Shown here: positions 42,936 to 55,865 of the stretch, in pieces
Layout: each line of letters opens with the position of its first letter
How positions within the stretch are numbered: the first letter of the stretch is position 1
Source: Stagonosporopsis chrysanthemi
Taxonomy: Eukaryota > Ascomycota > Dothideomycetes > Pleosporales > Didymellaceae
Assembly: GCA_022560025.1 (NCBI GenBank)
Contig: JAFISE010000001.1
Location: 248,001-312,000 of the forward strand
DNA: 64,000 nucleotides
Direction of reading: 5' to 3'
The notes under the pieces: generated by a model
The model's database searches: none
What the model was told of the DNA's origin: nothing
Seen by the model: the letters and a program-made list of their open reading frames with translations, nothing else
Translations under genes and position numbers: made by a program

Positions 42936-45239
42936 AGGAAAAGAGGGGGGGAAGGCTAGAGAGAGAAGGGGGCAGGGGGGGAGCGGCGGTGCTGTGTGTA
43001 TATACCCATTTGCGCTTTGTTCTTTGTTATATCAGTCGGGTGGGTGGGTGGTGGCGAGGAGGTGTGAGAGGACGTGCGAGAAGCAAGTCTTACTTCTGTT
43101 GGACTGGATTGGATGGCTGTATGGCTGCTTTGTTCAGTGTGCGTTGTTGTTGGCGTTTGATGTACTGTGGATTATGCAGCACTCAAGCAAGCGAGAGCTG
43201 TAGGGGGGCAGGAGATGGCAGTTCTGTATATATTTTGGGGCAGTGCATGTGCCTGATGTTCTTTCTCATGTTGTTTTGTTTTTACGTGTCGAGATCTTGG
43301 AAGTAGGATACTGCATCACGATCCTGGAGCTTCCGAGCAGCCACTTGGTACTTTTAAAGGATTTTGAAGGATTCAACGATGGCTTGATAGGGAATGGAAT
43401 AGCAGAATCATGGCTAATCAACGAGCTATGTAGGAGCTGTAAGTTAAGACCTCTAAAAGGTGACAAAGATGCTCAAATCTTCTATAAAGCCAGTGACAAT
43501 CACTTACTTACTAGTGGGCTTTTTGGCTTACTTAACTCATACCTGAAAGCACTGTATTGTGCCAAGTGGCTGCTTGAAAGCTCTACGTTGCGAGGAAGGA
43601 AGCGGGAGCAGGCGAATCGGCAATTTCTCGGCGATCACGCTTGTGAGGTGCTGGCAATGTGCTGTTGCTTCCACGCGTTACGACAACATCTCTCAGACGC
43701 AACATCAATGTTGCTTTTGTGTGCTCTCGCTCAGACATGCCTGCGCTACCTCTAGCTGTTCGACGCATCGTTCTGCTTGTCTGCTGTAAGCCTTACCTGC
43801 TAAACACGGTCGCGTATCTTTTGCGCCCTTTGGTTGGTAGTAACGAAACGCGCTTTCACCACTGCGCCAACTGTTTCCAAGAGCACGAAGCTAGTACATC
43901 AAGACCTGATGCACTCTTTTCTGAAACTGTGTGCCTCTAACCGGGCACTGTCAGCCGCCGCTGTCTATGTTTGCGGCTCCAACGCAGCAATCTCCGGACA
44001 ATCTAAACACAGAGGCCTCACTCGTGGGCAATACGAGCATGCAAGGAAGTCATATGGGACTCCTTGGATTGGACGATCGTCGTACCAAGTGCTGCGGAGG
44101 TCATCTGGGGATTCGAGTGGTCGGCGGATAGATTGCCTGCATGGTTTTGATTAGGCTGAACTCCATCTTCGGTCCACCACGCAAGCATGGACAAGCTCAA
44201 CACCTGGTGGACATGACAAGAACAGCACATCCAAGACTAGGACCAGTACGATTATCGCTTTCACCGGCCACTTGAAAAATATTGAAGGTACTGGCTCATC
44301 CACCAGCAGCGGGATTGGATTGTTACACGTTAAGGGCACTTGTGCCTTTACCGAGCAAACCCTGCTCTCAATCTATCAAGCGCAATAGTCATCCGAAGCT
44401 TCGGGATTATTCTTGCGAAGACTCCAGAGCAAAGTGGTCAAGCCTTGAGCCTCGCGGGTCCTGCGGTCAAAGGCATCTCGTCCCGGCTGCGCCGGAAGCT
44501 TGCCAGATCTTGCCCAGAGCTACACGTCGCTGCTCGCCCCTGGAGACACAACAGGATGCAGGTAAGCTACGGACCCTATCGTCTGACAACTCCCGTCGTA
44601 TGACATGGGATCCTTCACCACGAGGAGGACGGATCATCACGCACACACGCAAAACGCAAGGCTGATGCCACAGCTGCGTGTTCAAGCCCTCCGTGCCATT
44701 TGCAGTAAGTGCTGTCAGTTGTCAACCGCATGTACCTACGCGCCTGAGCTCTGAAGGATCAACGAGCCTCATGACCCGCCGCATAGATTGCCTTCCGTAA
44801 GCGTGCCGGTAGAATCCAACCAGAGCCATACAAGGTTCGCGTACCTGAGCAGAGAAGCCTATAGCCGTACGCTGGGTCGAAAGACGACCAAATGGACCAG
44901 GATCTTTTTCGGTTCCATACTACCTGGCTATAGCAGCATCTAGAGGACGCATACACAGCAACACTGCTGGAAGAACTCACCGATCTGGCCCCAACTACTC
45001 AGACAGACTTCGAACATTGTGCTCAAATCCACGCGAGTACGTCGCACGGTCTTGATCGTCCTTCTCGCCTCTTTCGATAGTGCTCGCCTGTAAAGATCTC
45101 AAGCGAGCGTCTAAGCAGGAGGCTTCACCAATCAAGATTATCGTTCCAAGACTACAGCCGTGGCGAAGCTGTCGAGAAATCCACTCACAAGTCCAAACGC
45201 TATCTACTTCCGGTAACGATCCCGCAGCGCCTCGTCCGT
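42936..45239. other. 2.3-kb intergenic region
   Basis: A purine-rich G tract (42936-43080) with GGGT repeats follows the previous gene. The longest plus-strand frame, 43243-43755, has 170 codons and no recognised domain. Others at 44282-44665 and 45080-45460 also look non-coding. Nothing else can be supported. Confidence 0.45.
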
Positions 45240-45528
45240 TGTACCCCGGATTTCCCCACAATGAATTGGACTTCATCTATACCCAATCTCTCTGGTACTC
45301 CTTCAACCGTCAGCATTCCCGACGACCCGCGGGCGCCCCTGGCCGGTGGTTTTGGGCATTCCACTATGGAGATCTCTATGCTTTGCAATATCGGATATGC
45401 GTCTGCGAGTATAGCCTCTATGCCGCTAACCACGCGTTCATTGCCACGGTCGCTATATAAGTGATGGAAGAGTGCTCTCAAGTCTCATCATCATCATCAC
45501 ACACAGTCTCTTCTCATCAACAGACAAG
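45240..45528 (+). promoter_or_regulatory. Proximal promoter of the GH7 gene
   Basis: CCCCGG (45244-45249) and CCCCAC (45254-45259) are reverse complements of SYGGRG, the CreA carbon-catabolite repressor consensus, and lie 5 bases apart. A TATATAA box is at 45454-45460, 69-75 bases before the ATG. Paired CreA sites of this kind are typical of cellulase promoters. The assignment rests on motif matching only, and single SYGGRG matches are common by chance. Confidence 0.5.
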
Positions 45529-47003
45529 ATGTACAGGTCTCTCGCCCTCACTTCGCTCACCTTTCTGAGCGCCGTCCGCGCCCAGCAGGTCGGCACTTCT
45601 CAGACTGAGGTCCATCCCAAGATCAACTGGAAGACCTGCACTGGCACCGGTGGCAACAGCTGTTCTCAGAAGTCTGCGCCTGTCGTGCTCGACTCCAACT
45701 GGCGCTGGTCCCACAACATCGGTGGATACACCAACTGCTTCACCGGCAATTCCTGGGACAGCACTCTCTGCCCGGACGGTGACAGCTGCGCTAAGAACTG
45801 CGCCATTGATGGTGCTGACTACTCTGGTGAGTGTTGATTGTACTGAACCCCAAACAGAGTTGTCGCTAACGACTATCAGGCACCTACGGTATCAGCACTT
45901 CCAACGATGCTTTGACCCTCAAGTTTGTCACCAAGGGCCAGTTCTCCAGCAACGTTGGATCTCGTACCTACCTCATGGAGACCGACACCAAGTACCAGAT
46001 GTTCAACCTCATCAACAAGGAGTTCACCTTCGACGTTGACGTCTCTAACCTCCCTTGCGGTCTGAACGGCGCTCTCTACTTTGTCGAGATGGCCGCCGAT
46101 GGTGGCATCAACAAGGGCAACAACAAGGCCGGTGCCAAGTACGGAACCGGTAAGCTGATCCGCCCCACTGACCTTCTATATTGCTAACGCGCCACAGGAT
46201 ACTGCGACTCCCAGTGCCCCCATGACATCAAGTGGATCAACGGCAAGGCCAACAGCGATGGCTGGATCTCCTCCCCCAACGACCCCAACGCTGGCACTGG
46301 CAAGACGGGCGCCTGCTGCGCTGAGATGGATATCTGGGAGGCCAACTCCGTCTCCACCGCCTACACTCCCCACCCTTGCAAGAACGCTGGTCTGCAGGCC
46401 TGCACTGGCCTCGATTGCGGCGACGGCGCCGACAGGTACAAGGGCGTGTGCGACAAGGACGGCTGCGACTTCAACAGCTACCGCATGGGCGTGAAGGACT
46501 TCTACGGACCTGGCGCCAAGCTCGACACCAAGGCCAAGATGACCGTCGTCACTCAATTCGTTGGCTCCGGCAGCTCGCTCAGCGAGATCCGCCGCTTCTA
46601 CGTGCAGAACGGCAAGGTGTACAAGAACTCGCAGTCGACCATCAGCGGCGTCAGCGGCAACTCCATCTCCGACTCGTTCTGCAAGGCGCAGAAGACTGCC
46701 TTCGGCGACAACAACTCGTTCGCCAACCTCGGCGGCCTCAACGGCATGGCCGCCTCGCTCGCCCGCGGCCACGTCCTCGTCATGAGCCTGTGGGACGACC
46801 ACGCCGTCAACATGCTCTGGCTCGACTCCACCTACCCCACCGACGCCGACCCGAACAAGCCCGGTATCGCACGCGGTACCTGCCCCATCACCTCCGGCAA
46901 GCCAGAGGACGTCGAGGCCAACAGCCCCAACTCCAGCGTTGTCTTCAGCAACATCAAGTTCGGCCCCATTGGCTCGACTTTCAACGAGGCGGCTGCTGTC
47001 TAA
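45529..47003 (+). CDS. GH7 cellobiohydrolase, no carbohydrate-binding module
   Basis: Three exons, 45529-45826, 45880-46149 and 46198-47003, encode 457 residues. The joins give DYSGTYGISTSND and YGTGYCDSQCPHD. A signal peptide (MYRSLALTSLTFLSAVRA) is followed by QQVGTSQTEVHPKINWKTC, the family N-terminus. The retaining catalytic triplet lies in CAEMDIWEANS: Glu232 is the nucleophile and Glu237 the acid/base (mature 214/219 if cleaved after residue 18). Many paired cysteines are present. The enzyme releases cellobiose from the reducing ends of cellulose. The protein stops at FNEAAAV directly after the catalytic core, so the Ser/Thr linker and CBM1 of long GH7 enzymes are absent. Confidence 0.96.
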
Positions 47004-48193
47004 GCGGCTTGTGGTAGCGCGAGGTGGAGAAATCAGACGGGGGTTTCCCTTTTTTTTTGGGAGATGTATATACATATACTGGCGGTTTGAAGAAGAGTGA
47101 CAGATGAGTGTATATAGACCATTCGCTTGAACAAGAAATAAAACTGGTGTTTTAGAATTTTGTGTGCGCAGCGGCATGGCTGTGTGGGTGGTGATCCATG
47201 CAATTGCCTCGTTGATGGTCTTCGAGTAGTCGTCAGCTTGCACGTGTTTTTTGTGAGTGCCACACATTAAGTCGGAGCCTGGATGGAGGCATAAACATGA
47301 TAAAGACTCGAAAAATCTGTCAGGTGGGAGATGCAGCGCAGCTTTACCTGAGGACTCAGGTTCGCATAGGGGGCTTCACGCTTCGACTTGTATTTCTACC
47401 TTGTGCTTGGACATTGTCTGGTGTTTCATTGCGAGTTCGACTATCGCAACCTCAAAGACACTTTACTTCGCCGGGTCGGGCCTTTTGATCCATTTGGAGG
47501 CAGCAGCAGCAGCAGCGGAGTTTCATATCGATCGGTCTTTTGAGCTACTACTACTACTACGAGTTTTCGTGAGGCTGTCTAGGACTGCCAAATCAGTAGA
47601 GATGCAGAACTCCCACCTGCTCGGTGCCAGATCGAACAATATACTGCTTGTCCTTTGCACTCGAGAAAGCGTAAAGTTAGGATCGATCCAAGTCCACTTT
47701 TGCAAGGCTTGCCATCGATGCTTCAGATGAAAACGACCGACGTCAAGCGCGACAGGGATGGAAAGACCCCGCGACGCGCGATTGGCAGGTTTGGCGAGAC
47801 TTCCTCACACCACGTTCAGCTATGGGCGATCAATGTCACTCGAGCGAACAGAACATGATGCCAGGGAGACGGAGGTAAAAGATATTGGGATGCAAGCAAT
47901 TTTGTCTGTTCCTGGCAACAGCGCAGGGAGCATAGAGCAAGATTCGCACATCAAGACCTACCATGTCATGCAAAAATTTTGAAGCTGTTGAGCTCTGCAA
48001 CAACGTCCGGATCGGCGAGAAGAGGCTAGGCGTTAGCGTTGAAGCCCCGCCAATGAGACCCCCGCTGCTGCATTGTCAAGAAAAAAAGATTTACTGGCAA
48101 AAGAGCTCTTCTCTCCTCTCCTCCACCATTGTTCGGCAGTCTCGATTCTCCAGGGTACTTTGAGCCCTCGAGCTGTCACTCACTTCATAAATC
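47004..48193. other. Intergenic, GH7 gene to ura2
   Basis: 1.2 kb. A CAG repeat (about 47503-47517) and a CTA repeat (about 47545-47563) are present. No gene is recognised. The long minus-strand frame 46176-47267 is antisense to GH7 and judged spurious. Confidence 0.5.
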
Positions 48194-51100
48194 ATGGCCC
48201 CACGCCCCGATGAGAGCCAGAACCTGGCTCTTGAGCTTCAGGATGGCTACGTCTGCTTCGGCAGGAGCTTTGGTGCGGAGAAGAGCATTGCGGGAGAATT
48301 GGTCTTCCAGACAGGTATGGTCGGTTATCCTGAGTCGATAACTGACCCCTCGTACCGCGGCCAGATTCTGGTCATTACGTTCCCTCTGGTGGGCAACTAC
48401 GGTGTGCCCTCGCGCGAAGACCTTGATGCGCTCGCTCAGGACATTCCTGCCCACTTTGAGGCCAAGGAGATCCACATTGCTGGACTTGTCGTCCAGACTT
48501 ACGCCGAGGAGGAGTTCTCCCACTACATGGCCACCTCTTCGCTGGGTGCTTGGCTCAAGGAGCAGGGCGTGCCTGCCATCACTGGCGTTGATACTCGCGC
48601 TCTTACCAAGCGCATCCGCGAGGAAGGAAGCATGCTTGCTCGCCTGAGACAGCGAACAGGCCCTTCGCCCTCGTCCACAGCTCTCACCAACGGCGCGGTC
48701 GACACTGCCGCGCTGGCCGATGATGAGGTCGAGGACTGGAGCAGCGCTTTCGAGGAGATCGAGTGGGTTGACCCCAACAAGAAGAACCTGGTAGCTGAAG
48801 GTGAATATGTCTGATGTCTGTTGAAGTGAATTCTCTCTAACGCCTGCACAGTCTCTATCAAGGAGCCCAGGCTGTACTCGCCCGACCCATCCACCGCCCT
48901 GAAGCACCCCTCCGGCCGCCCCGTCCGTGTTGTGACTGTCGATGTTGGTCTTAAATACAACCAGCTGAGGTGCTTCCTCCGCCGTGGTGTTGAGGTTCTG
49001 CAAGTGCCGTGGGATTACGATTTCCCCCAGCTTGCCGGCAAGGACTACGATGGTCTCTTCATCTCCAACGGTCCTGGTGATCCAGCCAAGATGGATGCTA
49101 CCGTCAAGCACATCAAGGCTGCCATGGATGAGGCACGAACACCCATCTTCGGTATCTGTCTTGGTCACCAGCTGCTCGCACGTGCCTCTGGCGCCTCGAC
49201 CCTCAAGATGAAGTTCGGTAACCGCGGTCACAACATTCCTTGCACAAGCATGATCACCGGAAAGTGCCACATCACATCGCAGAACCATGGTTTTGCTGTA
49301 GACTCGTCCACTCTCTCTAACGGCTGGGAGGAGCTTTTCGTTAACGCCAACGACGGCAGTAACGAGGGTATCCGCCACGTTAACCGACCATACTTCAGTG
49401 TGCAGTTCCACCCCGAGCACACACCCGGTCCCCGCGACACCGAGTACCTCTTCGATGTCTTCATCAGCACAATCCAGAAGTCGATTGACTCCGCTGAGGC
49501 CATGAACCAGCCCGTGGAGTTCCCCGGTGGCACACTCGAGGAGAACAAGAAATTGACGCCCCGCGTTGAGGTCAAGAAAGTCCTTGTCCTTGGCAGCGGT
49601 GGTCTCAGCATTGGTCAGGCCGGAGAATTCGACTACTCTGGAAGTCAGTGTATCAAGGCTCTGAAGGAAGAAGGCATCTACACCATCCTCATCAACCCCA
49701 ACATTGCCACCATTCAGACTTCCAAGGGTCTTGCCGACAAGGTCTACTTCCTCCCTGTCAACGCTGACTTCGTTCGCAAAGTCATTCAGAAGGAGCGCCC
49801 AGATGGTATCTACGTCACCTTCGGTGGCCAGACCGCCCTTCAAGTCGGTATCCAGCTCAAGGATGAGTTTGAGGGCCTTGGCGTCAAAGTCCTTGGTACC
49901 CCCATCGACACGATCATCACAACCGAGGACCGTGAGCTGTTTGCTCGTGCTATGGACTCTATTGGCGAGAAGTGCGCCAAGTCTGCCTCTGCCAACACCA
50001 CCGAGGAGGCTATGCGCGTGGTCAAGGACATTGGCTTCCCCGTCATTGTCCGCGCTGCTTATGCCCTTGGTGGACTTGGTAGTGGTTTCGCCGATAATGA
50101 GCAGGAGCTGCTCGAGCTTTGCAACAAGGCTTTCGCCGCCAGTCCTCAGGTGCTCATCGAGCGCAGTATGAAGGGATGGAAGGAGATTGAGTACGAAGTC
50201 GTTCGCGATTGCCGCGACAACTGCATTACAGTCTGTAACATGGAGAACTTCGATCCTCTTGGTATTCACACCGGAGACTCCATCGTCGTTGCTCCTTCCC
50301 AGACATTGTCTGACGAGGACTACAACATGCTCCGTACCACCGCTGTCAACGTCATCCGTCACCTCGGCGTTGTCGGAGAGTGCAACATTCAGTATGCACT
50401 GAACCCATTCTCTAAGGAGTACTGCATCATTGAAGTCAACGCGCGTCTGTCGCGTTCGTCTGCCCTCGCTTCCAAGGCTACCGGATACCCCCTCGCCTTC
50501 GTTGCTGCTAAGCTCGGTCTCAACATTCCCCTCAATGAGGTCCAGAACTCGGTTACACGCTCGACTTGCGCCTGCTTTGAGCCTTCGCTTGACTACGTCG
50601 TCGTCAAGATCCCTCGCTGGGATTTGAAGAAGTTTACTCGTGTTTCCACCCTCCTTGGCTCTTCCATGAAGAGTGTTGGTGAGGTCATGGCCATCGGCCG
50701 AACCTTCGAGGAGGCCATCCAAAAGGCCATCCGTGAGGTTGACCCCAGCAACATGGGCTTTAACGAGACTGCTGCTCTCATGTCGATCGACCAGGAGCTC
50801 CAGACTCCCTCCGACCAGCGCCTGTTCGCTATCGCCAACGCCATGAAGTCTGGCTACACCGTTGAAAAGATTTGGGAGCTCACCAACATTGACAAGTGGT
50901 TCCTCAGCCGCCTCAAGTCTCTCAGCAACTTCGAGATCTCCATGTCGAAATACGACACCTCGAGCGTCGGCTTCCCACTTCTCAAGAAGGCAAAGGAGCT
51001 CGGTTTCTCCGATCGTCAGCTGGCCAAGTTCTGGGGCTCCAACGAGCTTGCTGTCCGCCGCCTGCGTGTCGACTACAACCTCTTCCCGGTTGTCAAGCAG

Positions 51101-53861
51101 ATCGATACCGTTGCTGCTGAGTTCCCTGCTCACACCAATTACCTATACCTGACATACAACGGTACCGAGAGCGATATTGCTTTCAATGACAAGGGTGTCA
51201 TGGTTCTTGGTTCCGGTGTCTACCGCATTGGGTCCTCGGTCGAGTTCGATTGGTGCTCTGTTCGTGCTATTCGTACCCTTCGCGAGAACGGATTCAAGAC
51301 TGTAATGATTAACTACAACCCCGAGACTGTCTCGACCGATTACGACGAGGCTGATCGTTTGTACTTTGAGAACATCTCTCTGGAGACGATTCTTGATATC
51401 TACACATTGGAGAACTCCAGCGGTGTAGTGATCAGTGTAGGTGGCCAGACGCCTAACAACATTGCATTGGCCCTGCACCGCAGCGCTGTCAAGATCCTGG
51501 GTACCTCACCCGAGATGATCGATACGGCTGAGAATCGCTTCAAGTTCAGCAGGTAAGATATCCGAAAGATACAGTGGACACAGCAACTGACTTCGTTAGA
51601 TTACTTGACCGCATCAATGTCGATCAGCCCGCGTGGAAGGAGCTTACCAGTCTCGAAGAGGCCAAGGAGTTCTGCGACCGTGTGTCCTACCCTGTGCTTG
51701 TGCGCCCCTCATACGTTCTATCTGGCGCCGCGATGAACACTGTCTACTCTGAGCACGATCTGGCCAACTACCTCAACCAGGCCGCCGACGTGTCCAAGGA
51801 TCACCCTGTCGTCATCACCAAGTACATCGAGAATGCCAAGGAGATTGAGATGGATGCCGTTGCACGCAACGGTACCATGATCGGCCACTTCATTTCTGAA
51901 CACGTCGAGAACGCCGGTGTTCACTCTGGTGATGCCACTCTTGTTCTCCCTCCTCAGGATCTGTCTCCCGAGACCATTCGCCAGATCGAAGACGCCACTC
52001 GCAAGATCGGTCAGGCCTTGAACATCACTGGACCTTACAACATTCAATTCATTGCCAAGGACGATGAGATCAAGGTCATCGAGTGCAACGTTCGCGCATC
52101 ACGATCCACTCCTTTCGTCTCCAAGGTCATGGGTGTTGATCTCATCGAGATGGCCACAAAGGCTATGGCTGGCCTGCCAGTCACTGAGTACCCCCCTACC
52201 AACATCCCCAAGGACTATGTTGGTGTCAAGGTGCCTCAGTTCTCTTTCTCTCGTCTCGCTGGTGCCGACCCGGTTCTTGGTGTCGAGATGGCTTCCACTG
52301 GTGAAGTAGCCTGCTTCGGTCGCGATAAGTATGAGGCATACCTCAAGGGTCTAATTGCCACTGGCTTTAAGCTGCCCAAGAAGAACATTTTGTTCTCTAT
52401 CGGATCGTTCAAGGACAAGGTCGAGATGCTGCCTTCCATCCAGAAGCTCCACAAGATGGGCTACAACCTGTTCGCCACCGCTGGTACTGCAGATTACATT
52501 CAGGAACACGGCCTTCCCGTCAAGTTCTTGGAAGTCCTGCCCGCTGGCGAGCACGACGAGCAGAAGTCGGAGTACTCCCTGACCCACGCTTTGGCGAACA
52601 ATCTGATTGATTTGTACATCAACTTGCCCTCTAGCAACCGCTTCCGACGACCGGCCAACTATATGTCCAGGGGTTACCGCACTCGCCGTATGGCCGTCGA
52701 TTACCAGACCCCACTGGTGACAAATGTCAAGAACGCGAAAATTTTGATTGAAGCTATTGCTCGTCACTATGATCTTGCTCTCAGCTCGGTCGACTTCCAG
52801 GAGTTTGTTTCCGAGTCCGGTGCTCATGATGATCACTACGGACAGCTGTCCAAGAACAGCTCGCTGTCTCTGCCTCAGCTGCTGGCCAAATCTCCCTTCA
52901 AGCGCAAGCACATCACGTCCGTCCAGCAATTCAGCCGTGCCGATCTTCACTTGCTGTTCACCATTGCGCAGGAGATGCGTCTTGGCGCTCAGAAGCAGGG
53001 CTGCCTCGACATTCTCAAGGGTCGCGTCCTGTGCACAATGTTCTTCGAGCCTTCTACACGGACATCAGCGTCTTTTGACACAGCCATGAAGCGCCTTGGT
53101 GGTGAGGTCGTCGCCATCAACGAATCGGTCTCTTCTACCAAGAAGGGCGAGTCTATTGCCGACACCATTCGCACCCTTGGCTGCTATGGTGATGCTATCG
53201 TCCTTCGTCACCCTCACGAGGAGTCGATCGATATCGCCACCAAGTTCTCCGGTGTGCCCGTCATCAACGCTGGCAACGGCAGCCGCGAGCACCCGACCCA
53301 GGCTCTGCTCGACATCTTCACCATCCGTGAAGAACTTGGATCCGTCAACGGCCTCACCATCACTTTCGTCGGAGACCTCAAGTATGGCCGTACAGTCCAC
53401 TCCCTCTGCGAGCTCCTGTCCCACTACGACTGCCAGGTCAACCTGGTGGCGCCGAAGTCTCTCAGCATGCCCAGCTCCGTTCGCGAGGCCCTCAAGTCCC
53501 GTGGCCAGTTGAAGATCGTTTCCGAAGAGCTCACCCCAGATATCATTGCTTCTTCCGACGTCCTGTACTGCACTCGTGTACAGAAGGAGCGCTTCCCTGA
53601 CGAGGCCAGCTACGAGAAGGTCAAGGATGCGTTCGTCGTTGACAACAAGGTGCTTAAGCAGGCCAAGACCAACATGATCGTTATGCATCCCCTGCCTCGC
53701 AACAACGAGATCCACGAGGAGGTAGACTTCGACCCGCGTGCGGCGTACTTCAGACAGGTGAGTATCCCTCCTTGTTCTTTCACAACCCTACTAATATCTC
53801 GCAGATGAGGTACGGATTGTACACACGCATGGCGCTGCTGGCCATGGTCATGGCACCATAA
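48194..53861 (+). CDS. ura2: Carbamoyl-phosphate synthase / aspartate transcarbamoylase fusion (Ura2)
   Basis: Four exons, 48194-48800, 48852-51552, 51600-53757 and 53805-53861, encode 1840 residues. The gene supplies the first two steps of pyrimidine synthesis. In order: the small glutaminase subunit (GICLGHQLLA nucleophile; FHPEHTPGP), two ATP-grasp halves (GSGGLSIGQAGEFDYSGSQ; GSGVYRIGSSVEFDWC), an MGS-like allosteric domain (GYNLFATAGTADYI, about residues 1364-1460) where UTP acts, and ATCase from about residue 1535 (FEPSTRTSASFD; HPTQALLDIF; HPLPRNNEI). The last exon gives the canonical end MRYGLYTRMALLAMV. Yeast Ura2 has 2214 residues. The shortfall matches the inactive DHOase-like domain, which is absent: NAKILIEAIARHYDLALSS is followed within about 45 residues by ATCase. 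Confidence 0.95.
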
Positions 53862-54583
53862 ATGTGCATTGAACTGCGTTGCGTTGCGTTACTGTCCATA
53901 CCAGCTCTCGAGAGCACTCTGTACTCCTTCCTTTTACATCCGGCGTTCACGAAAAGCACAAAACCCACAAGGCGTTCTTGATTCCGTACTTCTTCTCTAG
54001 TAGCAGAGCACACTCCAACTAGACTTCCAAGCATTAGACAGGCGTTCATCCACCGTGGCTGCGGTGTTGCGTTTTACCATCCCCTCACGGGTTACACATG
54101 ATGTATAATTTTTTCACTTCCCGTTATGGGGGAAGCCATTTCATTTTTATTTCAGTCTGTTCTGGCGTTTGGTTCGGTAGGTGGGGAGCTATTTCATTTT
54201 TTCTGCGGCGCTTTTGGGTGGGCTCGGGGGAATGGTATGGCGCTAACAAGGACTATCACTGGATACATGGCCTGCGAAGCGCTCGAGGACCATCGTTTGG
54301 GAAATCACGGGATTGGAACATATGGGATCTGGATCTGGATCTGGGAGCTTGGAATATGGATTCAGCTCTTCGTATTATGAGGTCAAGATAGAATATGGGA
54401 ATGACGGGTTAGACGCGTAAGACCGCGTCCTATGTGTACAATGAATCAACAAATCTTCCGCTTGCAGACGGACTTTCTGCTTCTGTAATTACGCCTCTGA
54501 TTATGATCGCTCGTATGTGCTCATTTCAATGTTCGTGGATGGGTCAGAGGTCGATAACGCTCTGTACCTTGCGAGTCAAACGC
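53862..54583. other. Convergent 3' region, ura2 / SNARE gene
   Basis: 722 bases. Frames of 84-97 codons at 54098-54391 look non-coding. Nothing is recognised. Confidence 0.45.
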
Positions 54584-55427
54584 TCAGTGGCGCAGACATC
54601 TCCCCCAAGCTGTCGTTTGTTAGTATCGTCTTCCTTGTAGATAGAATCAATAGTAAGACTTACCGGGCAATCCGCACCCAAACCCAACAAACAAGTAGAT
54701 TAAGAAGATGACCACCAGGAACAACAGCACCATCAACTTGACGTTCTTCCACCACATCTTCCTCTTCAGCGTGCGACTCCTCACCCTGAAATCCCGCGCA
54801 TTATCACCCAGCCGCCCTGTCTTATCAACCAGTACACTCATATGCTCGCCCCTCTCCAGCACCCTCTCAATATTCTCCGTCATAATCTCCCTCACGCCCT
54901 CGATCTCGCGCTGCGCAGTACGCAACGCATCCGCCTGTCCCGCCTGCGTCGCGCCCTGCTCCACCATCAATTTCTTGAGCGTGCCATTGAAGCTCGCACA
55001 CCCATATGGCGGCAGATCATTGAAGTCCGTCTCCTCCGCATCGAAGGCGTCGAAAAACTTCTTCTCGAGGTTCGTGAGGAAGCCGAAGGGGATGCGTTGG
55101 CCGAGGTCGCGCTCGGCTATGACGAGGAAGGTCAGACCGCCTGCGCTGCGGCTGCTGGAGGGGAAGTCGGAGGGGGATTTTGTGACGACGTGGATGAAGA
55201 ATTTGGATTGGTCGATTGTTTTGTGGGCGCTGCTTGTGTGGGTGAGTTTTGGCAGGACGAGGGAGACGAGCGAGGAGGCGTTCGAGGAGGCGGATGCGGT
55301 GTGCTCGGTCAGGACGGTGGTGTTGTGGGCTATGCATGCGCTGGGAGGGTGTTAGTTGGCTGGCGGTGAGAAGGTGAGCAGAGGTGCTGTACTAGAGCAG
55401 CGGTGTGGCGGACGACGAGGACGCCAT
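54584..55427 (-). CDS. VAMP7-type R-SNARE (longin SNARE, Nyv1-like)
   Basis: Three exons, 55393-55427, 54664-55340 and 54584-54609, encode 245 residues. The joins give MASSSSATPLLYACIAHN and the ending GCGLPAWGRCLRH, which matches the VAMP7 pattern GLPAW. The N-terminal longin domain spans about residues 10-125 (KFFIHVVTKSPSDF, GFLTNLEKKFFDAFD). The R-SNARE helix follows, with the zero-layer arginine in ENIERVLERGEHM and then VLVDKTGRLGD. The membrane anchor is LMVLLFLVVIFLIYLFVGF. VAMP7-type SNAREs act in fusion at vacuole and late endosomes. The final exon of 26 bases is hidden behind an in-frame stop if intron 2 is missed. Confidence 0.92.
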
Positions 55428-55865
55428 TGTGGTGTTCTTGTGGCTGGGGAGTTGATACGAGATATTCAGACGGTGGGAAGGAGATTTAATGTAAGTGCTG
55501 GGTGCTGTTGTTGTGCCCGGTGTTGTCGGTGCTGGAGGCAGAAAGCTGGGGATGCAACGCCGAGCAATGCGCGTCATTGTTGGCGCTAGGGCAGGGACCG
55601 AGGTTGCGATTGGCGCATTTTGCAACGCTGAACTTTGAATTTCTAGAGCTGCAAGGTGAGCTCGAACGGGCGCGGTTGCAACAACAAAGTATTGACGGAA
55701 GCAGGGTCAACAAAGCTTACGTCTGATTGTTATGTTATTGTGATCCGGACTGCCAACTCAGAGCTTGCGACAAGGTGCTTTCACTTTCTTCACCTCCGTT
55801 GCCTGGGAAGCACTTTCCGCGACAGCAACCTCGACAACAAACGCACAACTTGACAAAAAGTCGCA
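55428..55865. other. Divergent promoter region, SNARE gene / pop5
   Basis: 438 bases between outward-facing genes. No separate gene is recognised. Confidence 0.5.

Noticed and set aside
43243..43755. Plus-strand 170-codon frame as a gene
   Set aside because: No domain, homology or codon bias seen; it was kept as unassigned intergenic sequence.
46176..47267. Minus-strand 363-codon frame
   Set aside because: Antisense shadow of the GH7 gene.
48185..51133. Minus-strand open frame of 982 codons antisense to ura2
   Set aside because: It mirrors a strongly GC3-biased, undoubted gene. The translation is rich in Leu, Val, Asp and Gly with no domain, as expected of an antisense shadow.
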